Assembly: GCA_905214825.1 (NCBI GenBank)
Contig: CAJMNV010000023.1
Span: 1 to 18,135 of the forward strand
DNA length: 18,135 bases
Source of the DNA: an uncultured bacterium
GTDB taxonomy: Bacteria; Bacillota; Clostridia; Lachnospirales; Anaerotignaceae
Reading direction: 5' to 3'
Part shown: piece by piece, positions 8,357 through 15,701 of the stretch
How the letters are laid out: each line of letters opens with the position of its first letter
Numbering within the stretch: position 1 is the first letter of the stretch
Position numbers and translations under genes: made by a program
Notes under the pieces: generated by a model
The model's database searches: none
What the model was told of the DNA's origin: nothing
Seen by the model: only the letters and a program-made list of their open reading frames with translations

Positions 8357-9417
8357 AACATACATTGACAATCATTTACCCACAATGTGAAGATAGCAGA
8401 AAAACACACAGATTGGAAACATTATTGAAACAAGTGCAAAAGATATATGATTGTAACATGATTACAAAACTAGAAGATTTCCATTCTTTACAAAAGAAAC
8501 GGCTACTTTTTGCCGTTCCTTTGGGGGTATCCGGTATCAATTTGGAATATTTTCGTTTTTTGAAAAAAATGCGTTTGCAAACTGATATGTTGGAAGGTTG
8601 TATCGGCTCTGTTTTGGTAGATGGAGAAAGTGAGTTGTATACAAAATCGATTGCAAGAGAATTGTTGTTTACAGCCAATTTGTGCGGCTGTGCTTTTCCA
8701 GGCAGAGCAATGGTGGAAGGTACAGGGTCTTTGCAAAATTTCAATATACAAGCGATGAATTTGGATTTGGATAATATGGGGGCATATACGATGGCAACCA
8801 TGGATATGACAAAGCGTTTGCTTTCTTTTGCACCAAACCCAAAAAAAGAAAGCAATATATTGGTATTGCATGCAAGCAATCATGAAACATCAAATACAGC
8901 AATGCTTTGGGATATGGTGAAAACACATTTGCACCATTGCAACATCACAGAAATATCATTGCGTAATGGCACTATTCAGGATTGTGCAGGCTGTCCCTAT
9001 AAAATGTGTATGCATTTTAGTGCAAAATCAAGCTGTTATTATGGTGGTGTGATTGTGGAGCAAGTGTATCCAGCCATTCAAAATTGTGATGCATTGGTTT
9101 TGCTTTGTCCCAATTATAACGATGCATTGAGTGCCAATATTACTGCATTTATCAACCGTTTGACAGCATTGTTTCGGAAAAATCAATTTTTTGAAAAAAG
9201 TATATTTGCATTGGTGGTGTCAGGGTATAGCGGCGGTAATTTGGTTGCAGAGCAAGTCATCAGTGCATTGAGCATGAACAAAACATTTCGTTTGCCACCA
9301 AGATTTGCTATGTTGGAAACGGCGAATAATCCATCAAGTATATTGCATGTGGAAGGCATTGCAAAAAGAGCAGAAGATTTTGCAAAACAAATGATGAATG
9401 TATTGGTAGAGTCATGA
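8353..9417 (+). CDS. Flavodoxin-fold NAD(P)H-dependent FMN reductase-like protein with Cys cluster
   Basis: The C-terminal half (about 168-354) is a flavodoxin-fold FMN reductase: strand NILVLHAS, a phosphate-binding loop ending in TSNT, then CAGCPYKMC with Cys211, Cys214 and Cys219, and VLLCPNYNDALSANITAFINR, the usual flavin-contact and active-site region of this family. CxGCxxxxC clusters in this fold occur in iron-sulfur flavoproteins and related oxidoreductases. The N-terminal half (1-165) is a separate domain that I do not recognise; its sequence (FAVPLGVSGINLEYF, ANLCGCAFPGRAMVEGTGS) suggests a second, degenerate flavodoxin-like unit, and 354 residues is about twice the normal family length. 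It starts inside the stop codon of the dehydrogenase-like gene (ATGA), with GGAGG at 8341-8345. Likely a redox partner of its neighbours; the electron acceptor is unknown. Confidence 0.78.
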   Translation: MKHTLTIIYPQCEDSRKTHRLETLLKQVQKIYDCNMITKLEDFHSLQKKRLLFAVPLGVSGINLEYFRFLKKMRLQTDMLEGCIGSVLVDGESELYTKSIARELLFTANLCGCAFPGRAMVEGTGSLQNFNIQAMNLDLDNMGAYTMATMDMTKRLLSFAPNPKKESNILVLHASNHETSNTAMLWDMVKTHLHHCNITEISLRNGTIQDCAGCPYKMCMHFSAKSSCYYGGVIVEQVYPAIQNCDALVLLCPNYNDALSANITAFINRLTALFRKNQFFEKSIFALVVSGYSGGNLVAEQVISALSMNKTFRLPPRFAMLETANNPSSILHVEGIAKRAEDFAKQMMNVLVES

Positions 9418-9435
9418 CAATGAGGAGGGGGTGCC

Positions 9436-10680
9436 ATGGCATATACAGAATGTATCAAAAACTTTGAAAGAATACGAGATTATGTGCGGGAATTTTATGT
9501 ATATGGTTTCAAAACAAGAGAAGAATATAACAAAAAAAGCAGTCGCTCATATGATAACGAAAAACGGCGTATGGAAAGTTATTTGAGCGATTATATGGGG
9601 GCAAGATATACCACAATGGGAAAACGGGTGTTTTTGTCCATAGACAGCAGAGAAGGGGTATCCAATCCATTGTATCGCATATGGAAAGCAAAGAGTTTTA
9701 CAAATGCAGATATTACATTGTATTTTATATTGTTGGATATTTTGTATCAGAAAGATATTGCTTATACTGTACAACAAATTACAGAAAAAATTGACACAGA
9801 ATATTTGCAATGTTTTGAAACACCAATGGTTTTGGATATTTCCACCATACGCAAAAAATTGAAAGAATATGTTGTATTGGGATTGTTGACAGAACAAAAA
9901 GATGGTAGACAGATACGATATGCAAGAACAGCGGATTTTGATATTTCGGATTGGAAAGAGGCAATTTGCTTTTTTGCAGAGGCGGATATTTGCGGTGTGA
10001 TTGGCAGTTATATTGCTGACACCATAGAAGATATGCCAAAAGGTTATATATTCAAACACCATCATATCACACATACATTGGAAAGTGATGTAATTTGTAT
10101 ATTGTTGCAAGCAATACAGCAAAAACGCATTGTTTGCTTGCAAAGTGTGTATCGACAGAAAAAAGAATGGCGGAAAGTGTTGCCTTTACGTATTTTTATA
10201 AGTGTGCAAAATGGTCGCAGTTATTTGATGGCGTATGATTTCAAATATAAACGGATACAGTCGTTTCGTTTGGATTATGTGGGTATGGTGGAAATCAAAG
10301 AGGTTTCTCCATTGTTTGCGGAATGTATCGAAACATTGGAAAGTATGCAAAAACATATGTGGGGAGTATGTTGCAGTAAAAGAAAACATATGGAAAGGGT
10401 TTCTTTTACCATACAATGCAGAAAAGACGAAAATTATATTGTACAAAGATTGCGACGAGAAAAGCGTTGTGGGACAGTAGAATGTGTGAAAGAGGGATTG
10501 TATCGTTTTACAGCCGAAGTGTATGATACTTCCGAAATGATACCATGGATACGTTCGTTTATTTGTCGTATTGTATCATTGGAATTTTCCAATCGTTCTT
10601 TGGAAAATCAATTTTGGAAAGATGTGCAAGAAATGTATGATATGTATAATCTGGAAGATGCAAAGGAGCAAGCAACATGA
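9436..10680 (+). CDS. WYL-domain transcriptional regulator (first of a pair)
   Basis: A 414-residue protein with a WYL domain at about residues 205-310, recognised from GRSYLMAYDFKYKRIQSFRLDYV (the YLMAYD core begins at Tyr263), which fits the ligand-binding WYL fold of DeoR/YafY-type regulators. The N-terminal half is helical and basic with a probable winged-helix part around 90-160 (TLYFILLDILY, then an Ile-Arg-Lys-Lys-Leu segment), so DNA binding is likely but not proven from sequence. WYL proteins are known to sense nucleic acids or nucleotides and often control stress or defence genes. It lies 18 bp after the flavoprotein gene with a strong GAGGAGGGG at 9422-9430, and overlaps the next gene by 4 bp. 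It may regulate this cluster. Confidence 0.78.
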   Translation: MAYTECIKNFERIRDYVREFYVYGFKTREEYNKKSSRSYDNEKRRMESYLSDYMGARYTTMGKRVFLSIDSREGVSNPLYRIWKAKSFTNADITLYFILLDILYQKDIAYTVQQITEKIDTEYLQCFETPMVLDISTIRKKLKEYVVLGLLTEQKDGRQIRYARTADFDISDWKEAICFFAEADICGVIGSYIADTIEDMPKGYIFKHHHITHTLESDVICILLQAIQQKRIVCLQSVYRQKKEWRKVLPLRIFISVQNGRSYLMAYDFKYKRIQSFRLDYVGMVEIKEVSPLFAECIETLESMQKHMWGVCCSKRKHMERVSFTIQCRKDENYIVQRLRREKRCGTVECVKEGLYRFTAEVYDTSEMIPWIRSFICRIVSLEFSNRSLENQFWKDVQEMYDMYNLEDAKEQAT

Positions 10681-11588
10681 TATTTCACGAGATATATGGT
10701 TGTTATTATCAAGCGGTAGCAGAAATATTGCGTGTGGCTGTGCGTGGTGATTTGACACAAAAAGATATGGAGCAGATTGTCAAAATAAAGGCTTTTTCTG
10801 AAAGTGCATTGTCTATATTACCTGCTTTGCAACAGCAACAATGGCAGTTGTTACAACATGATTTACATACACCATTGCAAAATGTGCCTTCTCGCCCATT
10901 GACAATTTTGGAAAAACGTTGGCTGAAAGCCATAAGTCTTGATCCCAAAATCAAACTTTTTATACAAGATTGCAAGGGGTTGGAAGATGTGACACCTTTG
11001 TTTGTGCCAAAAGATTATGTGGTGTTTGACCGTTATGAAGATGGAGACCCTTTTGAAGATGAAACGTATATCAAACATTTTCGTATGGTGTTGTCTGCCA
11101 TACGACAAAACAAAAGCATGGAAGTTACATACACCAGCAACAAGGGAAAACAAGCAACATTACACATTGCACCTTATCAAATGGAGTATTCCAAAAAAGA
11201 TGACAAATTCCGTGTGCGGGTGGTAAAATGTTCGCAAGTGTTTGTGATGAACATTGCAAATATACAATCATGCAAAATATTAGAACAAAGCGGTGTGCAA
11301 AATGTAGTAGAAAAAAATTATTCCAATCGCTTTGCGGTATTGCTTGTCAAAAATGGCAGAAATGCTGTGGAAAGGGCAATGCTGCATTTTTCGCATTTCA
11401 AAAAAGAAGCATGGTGGAAAGAAGAATGTTGTTTTTTGAAATTGTATTATGACAAAGATGATGAAACAGAACTTTTGATACGGATATTGTCATTTGGGCC
11501 TTTTGTGATGGTGACACAACCGCCGTCATTGGTGAAACAAATCAAAAAACGTTTGGCAAGACAAAAAATATTGCAATCACCAAAATAA
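10677..11588 (+). CDS. WYL-domain protein (second of a pair)
   Basis: A 303-residue protein with a diverged WYL domain at about 138-205 (FRMVLSAIRQNKSMEVTY, then APYQMEYSKKDDKFRVRVV). The eponymous Tyr-Leu is not obvious; KFRVRVV takes its place. The N-terminal 100 residues are helical, and no clear helix-turn-helix is visible, so it may work as a partner of the preceding WYL protein in a heterodimer (inference). The start ATG at 10677 overlaps the upstream TGA as ATGA, with AAGGAG at 10663-10668. It ends the five-gene run; no strong terminator follows before the rpsB promoter. Confidence 0.72.
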   Translation: MIFHEIYGCYYQAVAEILRVAVRGDLTQKDMEQIVKIKAFSESALSILPALQQQQWQLLQHDLHTPLQNVPSRPLTILEKRWLKAISLDPKIKLFIQDCKGLEDVTPLFVPKDYVVFDRYEDGDPFEDETYIKHFRMVLSAIRQNKSMEVTYTSNKGKQATLHIAPYQMEYSKKDDKFRVRVVKCSQVFVMNIANIQSCKILEQSGVQNVVEKNYSNRFAVLLVKNGRNAVERAMLHFSHFKKEAWWKEECCFLKLYYDKDDETELLIRILSFGPFVMVTQPPSLVKQIKKRLARQKILQSPK

Positions 11589-11616
11589 AAAATATGCTAT
11601 TTTTGAAGAATTATAG

Positions 11617-11645
11617 TTGTTTTTTGTTTGAGGCTGTGATATAAT
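11617..11645 (+). promoter_or_regulatory. Extended -10 promoter of rpsB-tsf
   Basis: TTGTTT (-35, 11617-11622) and a perfect TATAAT (-10, 11640-11645) are 17 bp apart, and TGA directly precedes the -10, making it an extended -10 promoter. Transcription would start near 11652, giving an rpsB leader of about 100 nt. This fits a highly expressed ribosomal protein gene. Confidence 0.8.
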
Positions 11646-11668
11646 CCCATAGGTAACGAAAAAACACA

Positions 11669-11727
11669 CGTATTTTGTTGTTCTATATCTGGTGCCGCAG
11701 TGTGTGGTGGTATGAGAATAAAATACG
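11669..11727 (+). promoter_or_regulatory. Possible folded rpsB leader
   Basis: Within the leader, CGTATTTT (11669-11676) is exactly complementary to AAAATACG (11720-11727), and ACACAC (11664-11669) could alternatively pair with GTGTGT near 11701-11706. A second purine-rich CGGAGGAC lies at 11726-11733 without a usable start at normal distance. S2 controls its own leader in Escherichia coli; whether this RNA does the same is unknown. Confidence 0.3.
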
Positions 11728-11752
11728 GAGGACAAACCATAGGAGGTGCGCT

Positions 11753-12478
11753 ATGAGCGTGATTTCAATGAAACAATTATTAGAAGCTGGTGTACATTTT
11801 GGTCACCAAACAAGAAGATGGAACCCTAAAATGGCTGAATACATCTTCGCAGAAAGAAATGGTATTTATATCATTGACTTACAGAAAACTGTAAAAAAAG
11901 TAGATGATGCTTATGCAGAAATCTGCAAAATCGTAGCAGACGGCGGCGATGTGCTGTTTGTTGGTACAAAAAAACAGGCACAAGAATGTATGAAAGAAGA
12001 AGCAGAAAGATGCGGTATGTACTATGTAAACCAAAGATGGTTGGGTGGTATGCTGACAAACTTCAACACAATTAAAACAAGAGTTGCAAGATTGAAAGAA
12101 CTGGAAAAAATGCAAGAAGATGGCACTTTTGAAGTTCTGCCTAAAAAAGAAGTTGCTGCATTGATGCATGAAATGGAAAAATTGGAAAAGAACTTGGGCG
12201 GTATCAAAGAAATGAAAAAAGTTCCTGACCTGATGTTCGTTGTGGATACAAGAAAAGAAAAAATTGCTGTACAGGAAGCACACACATTGGGTATTCCTAT
12301 CGTTGCAATCGTGGATACAAACTGTGACCCTGATGAAATTGATTATGTAATTCCTGGTAACGATGATGCAATCCGTGCAGTAAAACTGATTGCTTCCAAG
12401 GTTGCTGATGCTGTTTTGGAATCCAAACAGGGTGAACAAGACAACGCAGAAGTTGCAGAAGAAAACACAGCAGAATAA
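11753..12478 (+). CDS. rpsB: 30S ribosomal protein S2
   Basis: Ribosomal protein S2 of the small subunit, needed for late 30S assembly and translation initiation. The 241-residue product shows the S2 signatures MKQLLEAGVHFGHQTRRWNPKM, YVNQRWLGGMLTNF and IPIVAIVDTNCDPD, over the full expected length, with an acidic tail (EQDNAEVAEENTAE). The frame extends upstream to 11675, but the ATG at 11753 with AGGAGG at 11741-11746 gives the canonical N-terminus. Codon use includes more AAC, ATC and CTG than the TTG-rich cluster upstream, as expected for high expression. tsf follows after 104 bp, the standard bacterial order. Confidence 0.98.
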   Translation: MSVISMKQLLEAGVHFGHQTRRWNPKMAEYIFAERNGIYIIDLQKTVKKVDDAYAEICKIVADGGDVLFVGTKKQAQECMKEEAERCGMYYVNQRWLGGMLTNFNTIKTRVARLKELEKMQEDGTFEVLPKKEVAALMHEMEKLEKNLGGIKEMKKVPDLMFVVDTRKEKIAVQEAHTLGIPIVAIVDTNCDPDEIDYVIPGNDDAIRAVKLIASKVADAVLESKQGEQDNAEVAEENTAE

Positions 12479-12510
12479 TAAACAATAAAAGAATAAATAG
12501 GCATTTGCCC

Positions 12511-12547
12511 GAGCTTCAGCCAATTTACGGGCTGAAGCTCTTTTCTC
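12511..12547 (+). terminator. Hairpin terminator or attenuator between rpsB and tsf
   Basis: A perfect 11-bp stem (12511-12521 with 12530-12540, GAGCTTCAGCC and its complement) closes an 8-nt loop and is followed by TTTTCTC. It sits 32 bp after the rpsB stop and 36 bp before the tsf start. The short, interrupted T-run suggests partial read-through, lowering tsf relative to rpsB. No separate tsf promoter was recognised. Confidence 0.75.
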
Positions 12548-12582
12548 ATTGAAAACAAAATCATGTATGGAGGGACTAAAAC

Positions 12583-13515
12583 ATGGCGATTACAGCAGCA
12601 ATGGTAAAAGAACTGAGAGAAATGACAGGTGTAGGCATGATGGATTGTAAAAAAGCACTTGCTGAAACTGATGGTGATATGGAAAAAGCAGTAGAACTGT
12701 TGAGAGAAAAAGGTTTGGCAGCTTCTGCAAAAAAAGCAGGTCGTATTGCTTCCGAAGGTATTGTTGATGTTTATTTGAGCGATGACAACAAAGTTGGTAC
12801 TATCGTAGAAGTAAACTCCGAAACAGACTTCGTTGCGAAAAACCAAGTGTTCAAAGATTATGTTGCAGCAGTTGCAAAACAGGCTTCTACTTCCAATGCA
12901 AAAGATATGGACGAATTCTTTGCAGAAGCTTGGAATTTGGATACACAATACACAGTAAAAGACGCTTTGAGCCAACAGGTTGCAGTTATTGGTGAGAACT
13001 TGAACATCAGACGTTTTGAAAAATTTGAAAAAACAGAATCCGGCAAATTGGTTTCTTATATCCATGGTGGCGGTAGAATTGGTGTTTTGATTGAAATGTC
13101 TTGTGCAGTAGAAAGCGATGCATTGGTAGAATTGGGCAAAAATATCGCAATGCAGATTGCCGCTTTGAACCCTAAATTTATCCGTGAAGCAGATGTTCCT
13201 GCTGAATTTATCGAAAAAGAAACAGAAATTTTGACATTGCAAGCAAAAAATGACCCTAAAAATGCAAGCAAACCTGAAAACATTATCCAAAAAATGATTG
13301 AAGGCAGATTGAAAAAAGAATTGAAAGAATTCTGTTTGGTAGAACAGGCTTATGTAAAAGATGGCGATATGACTGTAAAACACTACATTGATTCTGTTGC
13401 AAAAGAAGTTGGTTCTCCTATTGATATCAAACGTTATGTACGTTTTGAAACAGGCGAAGGTATGGAAAAGAAAGAAGAAAACTTCGCTGATGAAGTTGCA
13501 AAAGCAATGCAATAA
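12583..13515 (+). CDS. tsf: Elongation factor Ts
   Basis: Guanine nucleotide exchange factor that recycles EF-Tu from GDP to the GTP-ready form. The 310-residue protein begins with a UBA-like N-terminal module (VKELREMTGVGMMDCKKAL, 8-26) and carries the core contact motif TDFVAKN (81-87), then FEKTESGKLVSYIHGGGRIGVL and the C-terminal LVEQAYVKD region. Length is normal for the family (about 290-310). The ATG at 12583 has GGAGGG at 12569-12574. It is downstream of rpsB and probably depends on read-through of the hairpin at 12511-12547; a strong terminator follows the gene. Confidence 0.98.
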   Translation: MAITAAMVKELREMTGVGMMDCKKALAETDGDMEKAVELLREKGLAASAKKAGRIASEGIVDVYLSDDNKVGTIVEVNSETDFVAKNQVFKDYVAAVAKQASTSNAKDMDEFFAEAWNLDTQYTVKDALSQQVAVIGENLNIRRFEKFEKTESGKLVSYIHGGGRIGVLIEMSCAVESDALVELGKNIAMQIAALNPKFIREADVPAEFIEKETEILTLQAKNDPKNASKPENIIQKMIEGRLKKELKEFCLVEQAYVKDGDMTVKHYIDSVAKEVGSPIDIKRYVRFETGEGMEKKEENFADEVAKAMQ

Positions 13516-13539
13516 TTTTTGATTGTGTGATAAAAAATA

Positions 13540-13581
13540 AAAAAGGAGCATACTTTGATTTTTCAAGGTATGCTCCTTTTT
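13540..13581. terminator. Bidirectional terminator between tsf and the minus-strand operon
   Basis: A 13-bp stem (13545-13557 with 13564-13576, one G-T pair) closes a 6-nt loop. It has five Ts on the right (13577-13581) and an A-run on the left (about 13532-13544), so it works for tsf and for the gene ending at 13588. Confidence 0.9.
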
Positions 13582-13587
13582 GAAATT

Positions 13588-13941
13588 TCATAGATAATTT
13601 TTATTGTTTGGAACGAAATCATTTTCAAAATATCGCTTACTTTTTATTTTTTCTCCAATTTTGATTTTGTAGAAGAAACGTTTTGTATTGAAATGCCAAT
13701 AAATACCCACAACCACACCGATGATATTCGGGTGGTTACAAGGTGTAACACGCTCTCCATAATTGTATTGTGGGGCGGTTTGCAGTGGTTTGATATTTGA
13801 CATGCTGATTTGTGTCATTTTTGGAGATACAATGATTGCTTTGTCATTTGCAGTATCGGCTGTATATTGTACCACTGTCTGAAATAATCCCAAATGAAAT
13901 GTTTCAAAAGCAAGGCATATACCCCATTGGTAAGCAGACAT
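13588..13941 (-). CDS. Small conserved-looking protein with a barrel-like C-terminal domain, function unknown
   Basis: I do not recognise a named family. The 117-residue product has an N-terminal part (MSAYQWGICLAFETFHLG) and a C-terminal half, about 65-110, with alternating hydrophobic and charged residues: YGERVTPCNHPNIIGVVVGI, then YWHFNTKRFFYKIKIG and KSKRYFENDF. This pattern, with a Gly-Val turn and KSKRY end, resembles small SH3-like beta-barrels. The frame opens at an ATG at 13983, but GAGGTG at 13951-13946 sits properly before the ATG at 13941, which I prefer. It is last in the ttcA-recombinase-Nudix operon, 44 bp after the Nudix gene, and ends just before the bidirectional terminator. 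No signal peptide or membrane segment is evident. Confidence 0.72.
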   Translation of the reverse strand: MSAYQWGICLAFETFHLGLFQTVVQYTADTANDKAIIVSPKMTQISMSNIKPLQTAPQYNYGERVTPCNHPNIIGVVVGIYWHFNTKRFFYKIKIGEKIKSKRYFENDFVPNNKNYL

Positions 13942-13985
13942 ATGACACCTCGTTTCTTTGTGTATGTTTTTTGAAATACGCATAT

Positions 13986-14633
13986 CTATTTTTGTGATTT
14001 GTCATCAAAAAGAGATTGCAATTCTTGCATGATATTTTGTATGATTTGTGCAGTTAATCCCCATATGGTACGGTTTTGATAAGTATAAAACAATTCGGGT
14101 ACACGACATTCCCGAAAACCATAATTTTTACCATTTTCGATGCGTTCATAGGGAAAAGGTACAGACATATCTGCACGCCAATACATATCATAAATTTCTG
14201 GTTGTTGATTATGGAAAAAAGAAACAGGAATGGTAAAGACTTCTGCAACTTCATCAGCTTGACAATATAAATTTTGATAATCTGTATAACAAACAAATCC
14301 AATGTATGGTTGTATCAATCCACCATATACCGTGAGCATGAAATTGCTTTTGCCCAATATGCGGATTTTGTCTTTGGGGATACCGATTTCTTCTTCTGTT
14401 TCCCGCAATGCAGTTTGTTTGAGTGTTTCGTCATGTTCTTGTTTGCCACCAGGAAAACAAATATCATTTGGTTGTGGTACATAGCTGGCACGTTTTGTCA
14501 GTACAAAATGTAATTCGCCATTGATTTCTGTCAAGAGTACCAATATACCATATTTTTTTAATTTTAGTATAGGTTGTGCAACTTTTTCACCAAATATGGT
14601 TTTGAAATCATCTAATGTGAATTTATTTTGCAT
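13986..14633 (-). CDS. Nudix hydrolase, CoA pyrophosphatase-like
   Basis: Probably hydrolyses a nucleoside diphosphate linked compound, most likely CoA or its derivatives, to 4'-phosphopantetheine and 3',5'-ADP. The complete Nudix box GX5EX7REUXEEXGU spans Gly63 to Ile85 (GKQEHDE, then RETEEEIGI), and just before it stands LTKRASYVPQPNDICFPGG (45-63), the extra motif typical of the CoA diphosphatase (YeaB/NudL-type) branch. The product is 215 residues, normal for that group. Two starts are possible: an ATG at 14642, which overlaps the upstream TGA but lies almost on top of the AAAGGA, and the ATG at 14633, spaced 9 nt from it; I prefer the latter. Substrate is inferred from motif only. Confidence 0.88.
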   Translation of the reverse strand: MQNKFTLDDFKTIFGEKVAQPILKLKKYGILVLLTEINGELHFVLTKRASYVPQPNDICFPGGKQEHDETLKQTALRETEEEIGIPKDKIRILGKSNFMLTVYGGLIQPYIGFVCYTDYQNLYCQADEVAEVFTIPVSFFHNQQPEIYDMYWRADMSVPFPYERIENGKNYGFRECRVPELFYTYQNRTIWGLTAQIIQNIMQELQSLFDDKSQK

Positions 14634-14638
14634 TACAA

Positions 14639-15700
14639 TCATTCCTTTCTCAATTTGATAAAGGAAGCGGCACTTTTGCGTCGGTTTTCCTCAATTTCTG
14701 CATAATGTTTACGGGTGGTGTTGACATCGGTATGTCCCAATGTGTCAGCAACCAAATAGATGTCGCCAGTTTCTTGGTAAAGATTGGTACCATAGGTACT
14801 TCTGAGTTTATGTGGTGATATATTTTTGGGTGTTACACCTTGTGCATATTTTTTGACCAAATTTTGTACAGCACGTACGGTGATGCGTTTGCCCTGTGCA
14901 GATAAAAATACAGCGTCGCTATGTTCTTCTTTGGGTTTGAAAAAATCCCGCTGTTCCAAATAATCTCGCAAAGTTTGTGCAACTTCTTCGCTGAAATAGA
15001 GCATGACTTCATTTCCGCCTTTTCGCACAACTTTGACACCATAATTTCGAAAATCCAAGTCTTCTTTATTGATGCCCACACATTCCGATACACGCATACC
15101 CGTACCCAAAAGCAATGTGATGATTGCCATATCTCTTTTTTGTAATTTTCCATGACGTGCTTTTTGCCCTTTTGTCAAATGTTCGCCTGTTTCCACAGAA
15201 TCTAAAAAACTTTCCATTTCATTTTCGTCTAGTCGTACAATTTTTTTGTCATGGATTTTTGGTGTATCCACAATGGTTGCAGGATTGGAATCTACTTTTC
15301 CTCTTTTATAAAAATATTTGTACATGGAACGTACGGCTGCCAATTTTCGTGATTTTCCTTTTTCATCGTTATGGTATGCGGCTTGCCGTTTGCTAGGCTC
15401 CCTATCAGGACGAACATAATAAGAAAGATATTCCATAAAACAGTCCACATCATCGGCAGTGATTTCGTTTAGGTCGTTGATGCGTAACGTTTTTGTTTCC
15501 ATGCCGGCAAGTGTGGGGTGTTCTTCGTATAAATAACGGAAAAAAATACGCAAGTCATAGGCATATGCCAAACGTGTCATAGAAGATGTGGTTTGTGCAA
15601 TTCCTCTAAAAAATTCCTGTACAAAAGGCGGCAAATCTTTTTGGACTTCCCGTAGGCGTTTGATGTCTGCAATTTTTCTTTCTTCCTGATAGATAGACAT
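14639..15700 (-). CDS. Tyrosine recombinase, XerC/XerD-like
   Basis: A 353-residue site-specific recombinase. The N-terminal SAM-like DNA-binding domain covers about 25-135 (SSMTRLAYAYDLRIFFRYL), and the catalytic domain about 155-345 has all expected residues: Arg203 (GTGMRVSE), Lys227 (VRKGGNE), His297 and Arg300 (SPHKLRST), His323 (LGHTDVNTT) and the nucleophile Tyr333 (KHYAEI). The ORF opens further upstream, but the ATG at 15700 lies one base after the stop of the ttcA-like gene with GGAGAG just before, so that start is chosen. Position inside a housekeeping-looking operon and absence of visible attachment sites argue for a resident recombinase rather than a phage integrase. Whether it resolves chromosome dimers or acts elsewhere cannot be told; the genome may carry other Xer proteins. 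Confidence 0.88.
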   Translation of the reverse strand: MSIYQEERKIADIKRLREVQKDLPPFVQEFFRGIAQTTSSMTRLAYAYDLRIFFRYLYEEHPTLAGMETKTLRINDLNEITADDVDCFMEYLSYYVRPDREPSKRQAAYHNDEKGKSRKLAAVRSMYKYFYKRGKVDSNPATIVDTPKIHDKKIVRLDENEMESFLDSVETGEHLTKGQKARHGKLQKRDMAIITLLLGTGMRVSECVGINKEDLDFRNYGVKVVRKGGNEVMLYFSEEVAQTLRDYLEQRDFFKPKEEHSDAVFLSAQGKRITVRAVQNLVKKYAQGVTPKNISPHKLRSTYGTNLYQETGDIYLVADTLGHTDVNTTRKHYAEIEENRRKSAASFIKLRKE

Positions 15701-15701
15701 A

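Noticed and set aside
11588..11604. Hairpin after the second WYL gene as a terminator
   Set aside because: Only a 7-bp stem of A-T pairs with no GC and no proper T-run; unlikely to stop transcription.
11712..11756. 14-codon leader peptide upstream of rpsB
   Set aside because: Overlaps rpsB neatly but has no properly spaced ribosome binding site; kept only as a remark in the leader finding.
12343..13566. 407-codon minus-strand frame
   Set aside because: Antisense to rpsB and tsf, both certain genes; Phe/Cys/Asn-rich shadow that runs into the tsf terminator.
14639..15700. Tyrosine recombinase as sign of a prophage or integrative element
   Set aside because: No phage or conjugation genes, no tRNA or direct-repeat attachment sites seen, and it sits tightly inside an operon with ttcA-like and Nudix genes.
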